Counted from the stretch's first letter, positions 35,217-44,076 are shown. The stretch: 64,000 bases of DNA from Mycobacterium sp. DL (GCF_039729195.1 NZ_CP155796.1:1860001-1924000); one strand, 5' to 3'. Made by a program: numbers and translations. Notes: a model not told the origin generated them from the letters alone.

Positions 35217-36647
35217 GTGAGCAGCGCGGTGGAGGGTTCCCAGCCGGCAAGGCATACCGTGCTTGCCGAGATCGACAGCGGCGCCTATCACTCACTGCGA
35301 CAGCGACCCGTGACCCGCGCGGAGCGGTACGCGCTCGGAAAGAGCCTTCGCAAACGGGTGCCTCGGCGGACGCTGGCCGAATGGACGGCGCCCCCGGACC
35401 GGCCGGATCCGGTACATCTCATCGAGGTCAATCACCAGGGTCGACTGGACCGCCTGATTCCGATCCGGGTGGGCCGGATGGTGGCTTCTCCGTACGGATT
35501 TCTGCGCGGCACCGCCGTGGTGATGGCCGACGATGTCGCCCGCCTTCCGTCGACCGGCATCACGCCTGTGGTCTGCGGCGATTCCCATCTGGGCAACTTC
35601 GGTTTCTACGCGTCACCTGAGCGCGATCTGGTGATCGATCTCAACGATTTCGACGAAGCGCACCCGGGTGGGTGGGAGTGGGATCTGCGCCGGTTGGTGG
35701 CCAGCATCTGGGTGGCGGGACGCCACAACGGCGCCTCCGAGGACGACTGTGGCTCGGCGGTGCGCTCCTGTGTCGCGGCCTACCACCAGGAACTGCGCCG
35801 ACTGGCCGACGAGCCGTTGTTCTCACGCTCCTTCACCCGGTTGGAGGTCGACCGACTGGCCGGCGAGACCGCCGGTCCGCTCGCCGACGAGGTGCGGCGG
35901 TCGGCGCGGCGGGCACGCAACCGCACCAGTGACCGCGCGCTGCCCCGCTTCACCCGTGAGGTCGACGGCGTCCGCCGGATCGTCGAAGAGTCACCGTTGA
36001 TCACCCGGCTGCCGTCGCGCGAAGCGGACGCTCTGGCCGAGGCCCTCGACAACTATCTGCCCACCCTGTCCACCCACTGGCGCCGGGTTCTCGGCGGCTA
36101 CACCCTGCTCGACGTCGCCCACAAGGTGGTCGGCGTCGGCAGCGTCGGTCTGCGCGCGTATGTGGCGCTGCTGGAGGGATCTTCCCCGGAGGACGTCGTC
36201 TTCCTGCAACTCAAGCAGGCCCGCCGTTCGGTGCTCGCGCGTTACGTCCACGGTGAGTCGGCGTGGCACGCACATCAGGGCCAGCGCGTGGTCGAGTACC
36301 AGCAGGCCCTGCAGACGGTCAGCGACCCGCTGTTGGGTTGGACCACGGTCAACGGCCTGCAGTTCTACGTGCGTCAGTTCCGCAACATGAAGGGCACCAT
36401 CCCGCTGGATGCGATGGACCCCAAGGCACTCATCGACTACACCGGTGTCGTCGGGCAGCTTCTCGCCAAAGGTCATGCACGGACCAGTGGCGCCTCGATG
36501 ATCGCCGGCTACATGGGCCGCTCAGAACGGGTGGACGACGCGCTGTGTGTGTTCGCGCGCCGCTACGCCGACCAGACCGAAGCCGACCACGCGGCGCTGG
36601 TGGCGGCCGTCGACAAGGGGAGATTACCGGTCGAACGCGGGGTGTAG
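35217..36647 (+). CDS. DUF2252 family protein
   Basis: A 476-residue member of DUF2252, a family with a kinase-like (phosphotransferase) fold. The key stretches are VVCGDSHLGNFG (catalytic-loop-like HxxN) and VIDLNDFDEAHPGGWEWDL (metal-binding DxD-like). Similar proteins are common in actinobacteria; their substrate is not known. GTG at 35217 is preferred over 35208 because GGGAGG at 35201-35206 is correctly spaced for it. The downstream glycosyltransferase begins 40-50 bp later on the same strand and may be co-transcribed. Confidence 0.85.
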   Translation: MSSAVEGSQPARHTVLAEIDSGAYHSLRQRPVTRAERYALGKSLRKRVPRRTLAEWTAPPDRPDPVHLIEVNHQGRLDRLIPIRVGRMVASPYGFLRGTAVVMADDVARLPSTGITPVVCGDSHLGNFGFYASPERDLVIDLNDFDEAHPGGWEWDLRRLVASIWVAGRHNGASEDDCGSAVRSCVAAYHQELRRLADEPLFSRSFTRLEVDRLAGETAGPLADEVRRSARRARNRTSDRALPRFTREVDGVRRIVEESPLITRLPSREADALAEALDNYLPTLSTHWRRVLGGYTLLDVAHKVVGVGSVGLRAYVALLEGSSPEDVVFLQLKQARRSVLARYVHGESAWHAHQGQRVVEYQQALQTVSDPLLGWTTVNGLQFYVRQFRNMKGTIPLDAMDPKALIDYTGVVGQLLAKGHARTSGASMIAGYMGRSERVDDALCVFARRYADQTEADHAALVAAVDKGRLPVERGV

Positions 36648-36698
36648 CGTGAGCGCATTCCCATCCAAGGCGCGGCCAGTGACCCGATCCGAGTCGCC

Positions 36699-37718
36699 GT
36701 GCTGGCGCCCGTCGCGTGGCGGACTCCGCCGCGGCACTACGGGCCGTGGGAGCAGTTCGCCTCGCTGCTCACCGAAGGGCTGGTGGCGGCAGGCCACCGC
36801 GTCACGCTGTTCGCCACCGCCGACTCGATCACCTCGGCCGAACTGCACGCGACCGCGGCGACGGGGTGGTCGGAGGACAACACGATCGACGCCAAGGTCG
36901 CCGAGTGCCTGCACATCGCGTCGGTGTTCGAACGGGCCGTCGACTTCGACATCATCCACAACGGATTCGACTTCCTGCCGTTGACCTACAGCGGGCTTGT
37001 CGAGACGCCGTTGGTCACCACCATCCACGGGTTCTCCTCGGAGCGGATCGTTCCCGTCTACGAGCGCTACGACCGCACCACCGGCTACGTGTCGATCAGC
37101 GACTCCGATCGACACCCGAAGCTGCACTACGCCGCCACCGTCCACCACGGCATCGATGTCGCACAGTTCGGCGTCCATCCGGATCCCGGTGAGCATCTGT
37201 TGTTCTTCGGGCGCATCCACCCCGACAAGGGCACTGCGCACGCGATCGAGGTCGCTCGACGATGCGGCCGCCGCCTCGACATCGCCGGCATCATCCAGGA
37301 CGACGAGTACTTTCGCGACGAGGTCGCACCCCATGTCGACGGAGAGCGGGTGCGCTATCTCGGCCCCGTCGACGCGGCCGCGCGTGCCGAGGTGCTCGGG
37401 GGTGCGCACGCGCTGCTGCACCTGATCGACTTCGACGAGCCCTTCGGTTACAGCGTTGTGGAGGCTCTGGCCTGTGGCAGCCCGGTGGTCGCCAATGCGC
37501 GAGGGTCGATGGGGGAGTTGATCATCGACGGTGTGACCGGGCATCTGGTCGACGACGTCGACTCCGCGGTGGCGGCGGTCGCCGCCGCAGGCGAACTCGA
37601 CCGCGACGGCATCGCCAAGTACGCCGCCGACCACTTTGCCGTGGCCACCATGGTCGACAACTACATCAACGTCTATCGCGACATCATCGGCGATCGGTTT
37701 GAGGGTGGGCGGCTATGA
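36699..37718 (+). CDS. GT4-family glycosyltransferase
   Basis: A 339-residue retaining glycosyltransferase with GT-B fold. The donor-binding part is clear: HLIDFDEPFGYSVVEALACGSPVVAN and the FFGRIHPDKGTAHAIEVA loop. The N-terminal part has YGPWEQFASLLTEGLVAAGHRVTLFAT, typical of the acceptor domain. GTG at 36699 is the first usual start, but the residues coded just before it (IRVAVLAPV when begun at ATC 36687) complete the first beta strand as in homologues, so initiation at ATC 36687 is possible. Product unknown; similar enzymes make glycolipids or polysaccharides. Convergent with the PucR gene, 6-bp overlap. Confidence 0.87.
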   Translation: MLAPVAWRTPPRHYGPWEQFASLLTEGLVAAGHRVTLFATADSITSAELHATAATGWSEDNTIDAKVAECLHIASVFERAVDFDIIHNGFDFLPLTYSGLVETPLVTTIHGFSSERIVPVYERYDRTTGYVSISDSDRHPKLHYAATVHHGIDVAQFGVHPDPGEHLLFFGRIHPDKGTAHAIEVARRCGRRLDIAGIIQDDEYFRDEVAPHVDGERVRYLGPVDAAARAEVLGGAHALLHLIDFDEPFGYSVVEALACGSPVVANARGSMGELIIDGVTGHLVDDVDSAVAAVAAAGELDRDGIAKYAADHFAVATMVDNYINVYRDIIGDRFEGGRL

Positions 37719-39218
37719 ACGGGCAGCGGAGTCTTCCGCGCTGTGCATGTCCCAGACGGCGAGCGCTACGGTGGAGGTGGTCTTTCCCGCAAGGGTGTGT
37801 AAGGACACTCCGAGAAGCTCGCCGATTCGGTTCAGCCTGTACGACAGCGAATTTCGGTGAATGAAGAGCGCCGCGGCAGTTCTGGTGGGACTTGCGTCGG
37901 CGGCCAGGTACGACCTGAGTGTGCCCATGAGCTCGGAATCGTTCTCCCGGTCATAGGTGTCCAGTGGGCGCAGAAATTGCAGTGCCTGCTCGATGCCATC
38001 GGAGGTCAGTGCCGTGGCGAGCACCGAGGGCAGATCGAATCGGCGCGCGACCGTCGGTCCGGTGACCCGGTCGAGCTGCTGAGGTGAGGCCAGCATCGCA
38101 GCTCGAACACTGCCCAGGCCGTGCAGCGGTTCGGTCACGATCGCGGGACGGCGTGGCGCAATCTCGGTCAGAAGGTGAACAACCGCCCTGGGAACGCTGG
38201 CCTGATCAAAATCCTGACCTATCACAAAGAGGAACCCGCCGGACTCTGAAATCCCCAGTGCTGGAAAAATATCCGCGAACTGGAGGCGCATTCGCCACGA
38301 GTCATGCGCGTCGGTACCGGTACGCACGGTCACCAGTACGGTGGGTTTACGGGGATCGAAGCCGGCGGTACGCATGAGCTTGTTGGTGTAGCGCAGAGTG
38401 TCGCCGTGCGGTTGTCGCAACTGCTCGACGAGAGCCCGCATCCGATCGTTCTCCTCACCGTACTGTTCGGCAGTCGAGTTCAGATGCAGACTCACGATCG
38501 ATCCCACAGGCCCCAGCAGCGCGTCAAGTGCCGCCGCACTGTTCGGTGACCTCACCGCAATCGAGAACTGTCCCCGGCCACGTACCGGGTTCAGGTGACG
38601 GAGATGCTCGGTGACATCGTCAAAGGGTTCTGCGGCTCGCGGGTTGGCCACGTGCCACACCATTGACGAGGGTCGGCTGGCCACCATCGTTCCCTGGGAG
38701 TCGATCAGCCCGACCTCGCCGCCGACCACGGACCTGATCTGCTCGAGCAGTTCCAGCACCGTCGTACCCCGTGCCTCCAACTCGGCACAGGCGTCGGCCA
38801 ATTGCAACGACGTCCGCAGAATCGCGTTGTTCTCCGATTGCAGTGTGTCGTTCACCAGACGGTGGACCTGGAGAAGGTTGACCGGCGGGGAAACCTCCAT
38901 CACCGGCACGTCGAATCTGTTACCCGCATCGATGAGGCCTTCGGGAACCGCGGCGTGCGCTATCCCGGAATTGAAGACGATGCCGGCGACCGGCACCTGG
39001 GCAAGCCTCTCGACGTAGGCGTCCCAGGTCCGGCTGTCCTGGAAGTTCATCGCGATACCGGCGAGAGTCACCAACTCGTTGCCCTGCAGGAACGCCGTCG
39101 GTTCGATCAACTCGGTGGGAGCGACGGTCGAGACGGGTCTTCGCATCCGAGTGGTCTGGGTCGCAGTTTTCAGTCGCAGCCCCAGATACTCGTTCGCCAT
39201 CAGAGCGTCCAACTGCAT
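37713..39218 (-). CDS. PucR-family regulator of the adjacent 5-oxoprolinase operon
   Basis: A 501-residue regulator. The N-terminal third is a PucR-type sensory domain (LVTLAGIAMNFQDSRTWDAYVERLAQVPVAGIVF), followed by a GGDEF-like central part and a C-terminal PucR helix-turn-helix (LAADASPTRTAAALFIHRNSLSYRLNRIGELLG). GGAGGG lies before the ATG at 39218; longer frames upstream are not needed. It is divergent from pxpA with a 176-bp gap containing a perfect 16-bp palindrome, its probable site. PucR proteins typically respond to nitrogen compounds, which suits control of 5-oxoproline use. Confidence 0.88.
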   Translation of the reverse strand: MQLDALMANEYLGLRLKTATQTTRMRRPVSTVAPTELIEPTAFLQGNELVTLAGIAMNFQDSRTWDAYVERLAQVPVAGIVFNSGIAHAAVPEGLIDAGNRFDVPVMEVSPPVNLLQVHRLVNDTLQSENNAILRTSLQLADACAELEARGTTVLELLEQIRSVVGGEVGLIDSQGTMVASRPSSMVWHVANPRAAEPFDDVTEHLRHLNPVRGRGQFSIAVRSPNSAAALDALLGPVGSIVSLHLNSTAEQYGEENDRMRALVEQLRQPHGDTLRYTNKLMRTAGFDPRKPTVLVTVRTGTDAHDSWRMRLQFADIFPALGISESGGFLFVIGQDFDQASVPRAVVHLLTEIAPRRPAIVTEPLHGLGSVRAAMLASPQQLDRVTGPTVARRFDLPSVLATALTSDGIEQALQFLRPLDTYDRENDSELMGTLRSYLAADASPTRTAAALFIHRNSLSYRLNRIGELLGVSLHTLAGKTTSTVALAVWDMHSAEDSAARS

Positions 39219-39309
39219 GCCGACCCTCCCTTGTCGACGAACGCGCTGCTGAAAGCGGTGTTTCCGCGAGGTTGCGCGGTTGTGTCGCTTCTTCACGAAT
39301 TGCAGGCAT

Positions 39310-39325
39310 TCGTGCATATGCACGA
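39310..39325. promoter_or_regulatory. Perfect 16-bp palindrome, likely operator of the pxp operon
   Basis: TCGTGCATATGCACGA reads the same on both strands. It lies 70 bp before pxpA and 92 bp before the PucR start, followed on the plus strand by the A/T-rich TACTTTTAATCTTCTTTTA, unusual for this genome. A TAGCGT -10-like box at 39382-39387 lies 7 nt before the pxpA ATG. The position upstream of a -35 region fits an activator site. Confidence 0.6.
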
Positions 39326-39394
39326 TACTTTTAATCTTCTTTTAGTGCAGAAGTCCGGTAGTTCTGGAGCACGCATCGCCATAGCGTTTTGGGT

Positions 39395-40159
39395 ATGCAA
39401 TCTCCTATCACCATCAATTCCGATCTGGGAGAGTCCTTCGGTCTACTGACCTTCGGTCACGACGACGAGTTGTTGGACCTCATCGGAGTCGCCAACATCG
39501 CGTGCGGATTCCACTCCGGTGACCCGTCGGTGATGTCGTCCACAGTCGCCAACGCCGCACGTGCCGGGGTGGCCTTGGGCGCTCATCCCGGTCTGCCGGA
39601 TCTCACCGGATTCGGCCGACGCCAGATGGCCCTGACCGTCGATGAGGTGCGCGACCTGACGCTGTATCAGGTCGGTGCGCTCTCGGCGTTCATTGCGTAC
39701 ACGGGTGCACGCCTGAACCACATCAAACCGCACGGTGCGTTCTATGGGATGCTCTCGCGCGACGAGGAGCTGATGCAGCCGGTGGCGGAGCTTGCAGCGC
39801 GACTCGAGGTCCAGATCTTCGGAATGGCGGGAACCGCTCATCAGACCAGCGCCCACACAGCCGGAGCAGAGTTCGTCTCCGAGTTGTATGTCGACTTGGA
39901 CTATGACGCTGAGGGAAAGCTGGTGATCCAGCGGCGGCCGCAGGCAACCGATCCCGCCAAGGCTGCGGCTCGCGTCGAATCCGCCCTCAGCACGGGCACG
40001 ATCACCGCCACCGACGGTTCGACGCTTCCGGTCGAATTCTCAAGTGTCTGTGTCCATTCCGACACACCGAACTGTGTCGATGTCGCGAAAGCAGTTGTCG
40101 CGGCGCTGGAAAACAGTCAGCCGCAGAACACAGAAAGGCAAGCCTTTGGCCACCCATGA
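39395..40159 (+). CDS. pxpA: 5-oxoprolinase subunit A (LamB/YcsF family)
   Basis: A 254-residue protein of the LamB/YcsF family, now known as PxpA, part of the ATP-dependent enzyme PxpABC that opens 5-oxoproline (pyroglutamate) to glutamate. Diagnostic motifs are INSDLGESFG at the front, ANIACGFHSGDP, GAHPGLPDLTGFGRR and HIKPHGAFY. It starts the operon pxpA, biotin carrier, biotin carboxylase, pxpB, pxpC. The ATG at 39395 follows a possible -10 TAGCGT by 7 nt, so the message may be leaderless. The next gene starts inside its last codons. Confidence 0.93.
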   Translation: MQSPITINSDLGESFGLLTFGHDDELLDLIGVANIACGFHSGDPSVMSSTVANAARAGVALGAHPGLPDLTGFGRRQMALTVDEVRDLTLYQVGALSAFIAYTGARLNHIKPHGAFYGMLSRDEELMQPVAELAARLEVQIFGMAGTAHQTSAHTAGAEFVSELYVDLDYDAEGKLVIQRRPQATDPAKAAARVESALSTGTITATDGSTLPVEFSSVCVHSDTPNCVDVAKAVVAALENSQPQNTERQAFGHP

Positions 40160-40391
40160 GATCTCCACTCCGCTACCCGGAGTCTTCTACCGCAGTCCCG
40201 GGCCGGGAAAGCCGCCCTACGTGTCCGAAGGTGACCACGTAGATGTAGGTCAGGCGATCGGGCTCGTCGAGATCATGAAGCAGTTCAGCGAAGTGAAGAG
40301 CACCGCTGCCGGGAAGATCGACCGATTCGAGGTCGACGACCTCGCCGAGGTCACTCCGGGCACGGTGATCGCAGTGCTTACGGAGGACTAG
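40146..40391 (+). CDS. accB: Biotin carboxyl carrier protein
   Basis: An 81-residue biotinyl/lipoyl domain protein. The target lysine is Lys45 in EIMKQF, a variant of the usual MKM that is common in carriers found with pxp genes. Before it is GVFYRSPGPGKPPYVSEGDHVDVGQ, the typical first half of the flattened barrel. The start is most likely TTG at 40146, overlapping the pxpA end by 14 bp with AAAGGC upstream; longer frames would overlap pxpA more. No full AccB N-terminal region is present, so it is a minimal carrier. It would be charged by the biotin carboxylase next to it. Confidence 0.86.
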   Translation: MATHEISTPLPGVFYRSPGPGKPPYVSEGDHVDVGQAIGLVEIMKQFSEVKSTAAGKIDRFEVDDLAEVTPGTVIAVLTED

Positions 40392-41750
40392 ATGAAACGA
40401 CTACTCGTAGCCAATCGCGGCGAGATCGCTGTCCGGATCATCCGAACAGCTCAGGAGATGGGACTCGAAACCGTCCTGGCTGCCAGCGAGGCAGATCGTG
40501 AGAGTTACGCCGCGCAGCTGTCCGATCTCGTCACCGTCATCGGACCCGCGCAGGCCGGTCAGAGTTACCTCAACTCGAGCGCCCTGACAGAGGCGGTCCG
40601 CAGTTCCGGAGCCGATGCTGTGCACCCCGGCTACGGATTTCTCTCTGAGGACGCCGAATTCGCCAAGAGCGTCATCGCGACCGGAGCCACCTGGGTGGGA
40701 CCCAGTCCGGAGTCGATCGCGCTCATGGGAAACAAGGCGAAAGCCCGGCAAGCCGCCAAAGACGCCGGTGTTCCGGTGCTCGCCGGCAGCGACGGCGCGC
40801 TGATGCCCGACGGCGATGTGAGAGCCGTGGCGGACAGCATCGGGTATCCACTGCTGATCAAAGCATCCGCGGGCGGCGGCGGCCGGGGCATCCGGCTCGT
40901 CGCGAGCGCCGACGAGTTGGAGGGCGAGCTACAGCTTGCGGTGGCCGAGGCCGGTGCGGCGTTCGGTGACTCGGCCGTTTATCTCGAGCGCTTCATCGAC
41001 AAAGCCCGCCACGTCGAAGTCCAGATCCTCGGTGACGGAAAAGATGTGGTCCATCTCTTCGATCGTGATTGCTCGCTGCAGCGACGCAATCAGAAAGTCC
41101 TCGAAGAGACACCCGCCCCGAACCTGCCGGGGGAACTGCGCGAGCAGATGCTCGATGCGGCCGTACGGCTGGCCCGCGAATGCCAGTACCGTGGCGCGGG
41201 CACCGTGGAGTTCCTCTACGACGCAGATCGCCGAGAGGTCTGCTTCATCGAGATGAACACCCGACTTCAGGTCGAACATCCTGTGACCGAAATGATCACC
41301 GGTATCGATCTGGTCCGTGAACAACTCCGGATCGCTGCCGGCGAGAAACTCGGCTACCAGCAGAGCGATATCACCCGCGACGGGCACGCCATCGAGATCC
41401 GGATAAACGCCGAAAGCCCGTCGCAGGGTTTCATGCCGAGTCCCGGGAGCATCACCGACATCCGGTGGCCGGGCGGCCCGGGCGTCCGCATCGACAGCGG
41501 CGTCGTCAGTGGATCGACGGTCTCGCCGTACTACGACTCTCTCGTGGCCAAGGTGGTGGTGTGGCACTCCGATCGCGATTCGGCACTCGCCCGTGCTAGA
41601 CGCGCACTGTCCGAACTGCGGCTCGAGGGTGTCGAGACCACGACGGCCTATCTCGGGTCGGTACTCGCGCATTCCTCGGTGCGGGAAGCCACTCATCACA
41701 CGAAGTTCCTCGAAAGTGCCGCAGACCAACTTCTGCAAGGAATCTCATGA
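40392..41750 (+). CDS. accC: Biotin carboxylase
   Basis: A 452-residue ATP-grasp enzyme that carboxylates biotin on a carrier protein. The family motifs are complete: LLVANRGEIAVRIIRTA, HPGYGFLSED, KASAGGGGRGIR (ATP loop), EVQILGDG, RDCSLQRRNQK, EMNTRLQVEHPVTEMITG and RINAESP. It begins right after the carrier stop and overlaps pxpB by 4 bp (ATGA). No carboxyltransferase gene accompanies it, so the carboxylated carrier may serve the Pxp complex or another transferase. Confidence 0.93.
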   Translation: MKRLLVANRGEIAVRIIRTAQEMGLETVLAASEADRESYAAQLSDLVTVIGPAQAGQSYLNSSALTEAVRSSGADAVHPGYGFLSEDAEFAKSVIATGATWVGPSPESIALMGNKAKARQAAKDAGVPVLAGSDGALMPDGDVRAVADSIGYPLLIKASAGGGGRGIRLVASADELEGELQLAVAEAGAAFGDSAVYLERFIDKARHVEVQILGDGKDVVHLFDRDCSLQRRNQKVLEETPAPNLPGELREQMLDAAVRLARECQYRGAGTVEFLYDADRREVCFIEMNTRLQVEHPVTEMITGIDLVREQLRIAAGEKLGYQQSDITRDGHAIEIRINAESPSQGFMPSPGSITDIRWPGGPGVRIDSGVVSGSTVSPYYDSLVAKVVVWHSDRDSALARARRALSELRLEGVETTTAYLGSVLAHSSVREATHHTKFLESAADQLLQGIS

Positions 41751-42652
41751 CACACACTGTGCTTCGCGACAAGGCCCGCTACTCCTGGGGTGGTGACGAG
41801 TTCCTGTTCGTCGAGATCGACGAGGCCATGAGCCTGGAAGGTTACTTCCTCGTCGGAACCCTGGCTGCAGCAGTGGAGTCAGCCGACATCCCCGGTATCA
41901 CCGATATCTGCCCCACCAACGCCTCACTGCTGGTGCGTTACGACCCCGACGTCACACCGCCGCAGGCACTCCAGGACAAGATCCGCGATCTCGAGATCGC
42001 GGTTCGGAGCACGTCGTCGCAGACCTCGACGGCCCGGGTGTTCGAGATCCCGGTCTGGTACGACGACCCGTTCACCTCCGAGGTCGGGCAGCGGTTCCGT
42101 GACAATCATCAGACTCCGGACAAAACCGATCTCGACTTCGCCGCGGAGATCAACGACCTTTCCGGCGCGCAGGAGTTCATCGCCCGCCATCATGGGACCC
42201 CCTGGATGGTGACCGCCGTGGGATTTGTTGCAGCACTGCCCTTCATGTACCAGATGACGCCCCGCGCGACTCAGCTCGAAGTACCCAAGTACCTAAGTCC
42301 GCGAACGGATACTCCCGCGCTGACCGTGGGGCACGGCGGTTGCTTCAGCGTGATCTATTCGGTTCAGGGGGCAGGTGGTTATCAGATGTTCGGCATCGCT
42401 GCCGCACCGGTCTTCGCTCCGAACTCGCCACTGGCTGACTTTCAGGACTCGATGGTGCTCTTCCGGTCCGGCGACATCGTCAAGTTCAAGCCCATCGGCG
42501 AGGACGAATACCACAGCATCCGCCGGCAGTGCGAGGACGGCTCATTCCGTTACAAGCGAACGGAAGTCGAGTTCGATCTTGCCGGGTGGACCGCCGATCC
42601 TGAGAAGTACAACGCTGCAATGATGGAGGCCCTTGATGGCACTGTTGATTGA
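41747..42652 (+). CDS. pxpB: 5-oxoprolinase subunit B (KipI-like)
   Basis: A 301-residue member of the allophanate hydrolase subunit 1 / KipI family. Recognisable parts are the N-terminal segment with RYSWGGDEFLFVEIDEAM and ITDICPTNASLLVRYDP, and the C-terminal GTPWMVTAVGFVAALPFMYQM and YQMFGIAAAPVFAP. It is longer than B. subtilis KipI (about 240), with an insert rich in charged residues near 110-140 and a longer tail. With PxpA and PxpC it should form the ATP-dependent 5-oxoprolinase. It overlaps both neighbours, showing tight coupling. Confidence 0.87.
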   Translation: MTHTVLRDKARYSWGGDEFLFVEIDEAMSLEGYFLVGTLAAAVESADIPGITDICPTNASLLVRYDPDVTPPQALQDKIRDLEIAVRSTSSQTSTARVFEIPVWYDDPFTSEVGQRFRDNHQTPDKTDLDFAAEINDLSGAQEFIARHHGTPWMVTAVGFVAALPFMYQMTPRATQLEVPKYLSPRTDTPALTVGHGGCFSVIYSVQGAGGYQMFGIAAAPVFAPNSPLADFQDSMVLFRSGDIVKFKPIGEDEYHSIRRQCEDGSFRYKRTEVEFDLAGWTADPEKYNAAMMEALDGTVD

Positions 42653-43610
42653 CGAACCCGGCTTGCAATCGACCGTCCAGGATCTGGGCCGGCCCGGCTA
42701 CTACAATGTCGGAATCCCGGTCGGCGGTGCGATGGACACCCTGTCGCACGAGATCGCCAATCTCCTGGTCGGCAACGACCCCGCTCTCGCGACCATCGAG
42801 TCGGTCTACACGGCACCGAAGTTCACCGTCACGGAAGCGACCACGATGGCGGCGACCGGAGCCACGATGGAGGTCTCCGTCAACGGGGATGTCGTTCCGC
42901 AGTGGACTGCTGTCGAGCTGGCCGAGGGCGACACGGTCGCCTGTGGATTCGCAGCGGCAGGGACTCGGTCGTATCTCGCCTTCAGCGGAGGCGTGGACGT
43001 TCCTCGGGTCCTCGGGAGTCGAAGTACGTATTCGCTGGGGAAGATCGGTGGCCACGAGGGCAGGGCGCTGGCTGCCGGGGATACGGTGCCGATCGGAGCC
43101 CGCACCACCGATTCCGCGGGTCGCGCCCTTGCCGACGAGTTGCGGCCGGACTTCTCGCGCGCGCTGACCGCCCGGGTGGTTCTCGGGCTCTACGATCATC
43201 TGCTCACTGCCGAGTCCGTCGAGATGTTGACGACCACCCAGTGGAAGCTCACCCCTGTCGCAGACCGAACCGGCCTACGCTTCAGTGGCGACCACAAGTT
43301 CGAATTCGCAGATCGTGCTCAACCGTTCGGCGCGGGATCGAATCCGTCGAACATCGTCGACGCGGGATACGCGATGGGCTCCATCCAGATTCCTGGCGGC
43401 AGTCAGCCCATCGTCCTGCACCGGGACGCGGTATCGGCAGGTGGGTACGCGATGGTGGCGACAGTCATCAGTGCCGATATGGATGCTGTCGCCCAGCTTG
43501 CGCCTGGATCTACCGCGGTTTTCGAAGCGGTGAGCATCGATGACGCCGTGGCGGCACGCGCTGATCGCGCCCAGCGGCGCAGCAGGATTCACGACGCACT
43601 CACCTCCTGA
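42636..43610 (+). CDS. pxpC: 5-oxoprolinase subunit C (KipA-like)
   Basis: A 324-residue allophanate hydrolase subunit 2 / KipA family protein. The opening LIDEPGLQSTVQDLGRPGYYNVGIPVGGAMD is the family signature, and SRSTYSLGKIGGHEGRALAAGD and GYAMGSIQIPGGSQPIVLHRDA follow as expected. ATG at 42636 is preferred to TTG 42633; GGAGG lies 8 nt upstream. It overlaps the pxpB end by 17 bp and closes the five-gene operon. The convergent arsR gene ends 8 bp later. Confidence 0.9.
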   Translation: MALLIDEPGLQSTVQDLGRPGYYNVGIPVGGAMDTLSHEIANLLVGNDPALATIESVYTAPKFTVTEATTMAATGATMEVSVNGDVVPQWTAVELAEGDTVACGFAAAGTRSYLAFSGGVDVPRVLGSRSTYSLGKIGGHEGRALAAGDTVPIGARTTDSAGRALADELRPDFSRALTARVVLGLYDHLLTAESVEMLTTTQWKLTPVADRTGLRFSGDHKFEFADRAQPFGAGSNPSNIVDAGYAMGSIQIPGGSQPIVLHRDAVSAGGYAMVATVISADMDAVAQLAPGSTAVFEAVSIDDAVAARADRAQRRSRIHDALTS

Positions 43611-43617
43611 TGACCGG

Positions 43618-44004
43618 TCACGTGCAGCAGTCGGGGTTGAGCACCACACACAGGGCGCCGACCGCTTCGGGGGCTGGCCGATGGTAGACGTGCATGCCCT
43701 GCCGATCGGATTCGATGAAGCCGGCGCGGCGCAATTGCGCGATGTGGTGGCTGACCGTCGATTCGCTCAGGCCGAGTAGTGCGGCGAGTTCGCCACTGTT
43801 CTGGGCGCCGGCCGACGAGCTGAAGAGCAGCGACATGATCTTCACCCTCGCCGGGTCCGCAAGCGCCTTGAGTCGCAGCGCCACGTGAAGTGCGTCCTCG
43901 TCACTCATGGGTCCGGCGGCCACGGGTGCACAGCACACCGGGGCGGAGATGTCGATCGTCGGCAGTGTCTTGGGCACCTTTTGATAGTGCCACGGGATTG
44001 ACAT
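43618..44004 (-). CDS. arsR: ArsR/SmtB-family metalloregulator
   Basis: A repressor of up to 128 residues. The winged-helix core is plain (LKALADPARVKIMSLLFSS, LGLSESTVSHHIAQLRRAGFIESDRQGMHVYHR). Two cysteine pairs, one near the N-terminus (APVCCAPVA) and one at the end (NPDCCT), are good arsenic or heavy-metal ligands. ATG at 44004 lies inside an operator-like palindrome (43998-44011), so a start at GTG 43977 (119 residues), still including the N-terminal Cys pair, may be the real one. It is divergent from the ArsI/CadI gene and presumably represses it until arsenic is present. Confidence 0.87.
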   Translation of the reverse strand: MSIPWHYQKVPKTLPTIDISAPVCCAPVAAGPMSDEDALHVALRLKALADPARVKIMSLLFSSSAGAQNSGELAALLGLSESTVSHHIAQLRRAGFIESDRQGMHVYHRPAPEAVGALCVVLNPDCCT

Positions 44005-44011
44005 ATATCAA
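43998..44011. promoter_or_regulatory. ArsR-type operator TTGACATATATCAA
   Basis: TTGA-CATATA-TCAA is an inverted repeat of the kind bound by ArsR/SmtB dimers. A further half-site TTTTGATA lies at 43979-43986 facing TATCAAAA at 44005-44012, giving an extended 8-bp perfect inverted repeat. The divergent arsI promoter (TATAAG at 44047-44052, GGAGG before the ATG) is next to it, so one dimer could block both genes. Confidence 0.65.
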
Positions 44012-44076
44012 AAAGGTGGCAGGGTATCGGTAGCTCGACAATTCGATATAAGTCTCACAGGTCCGGAGGTTCCATC

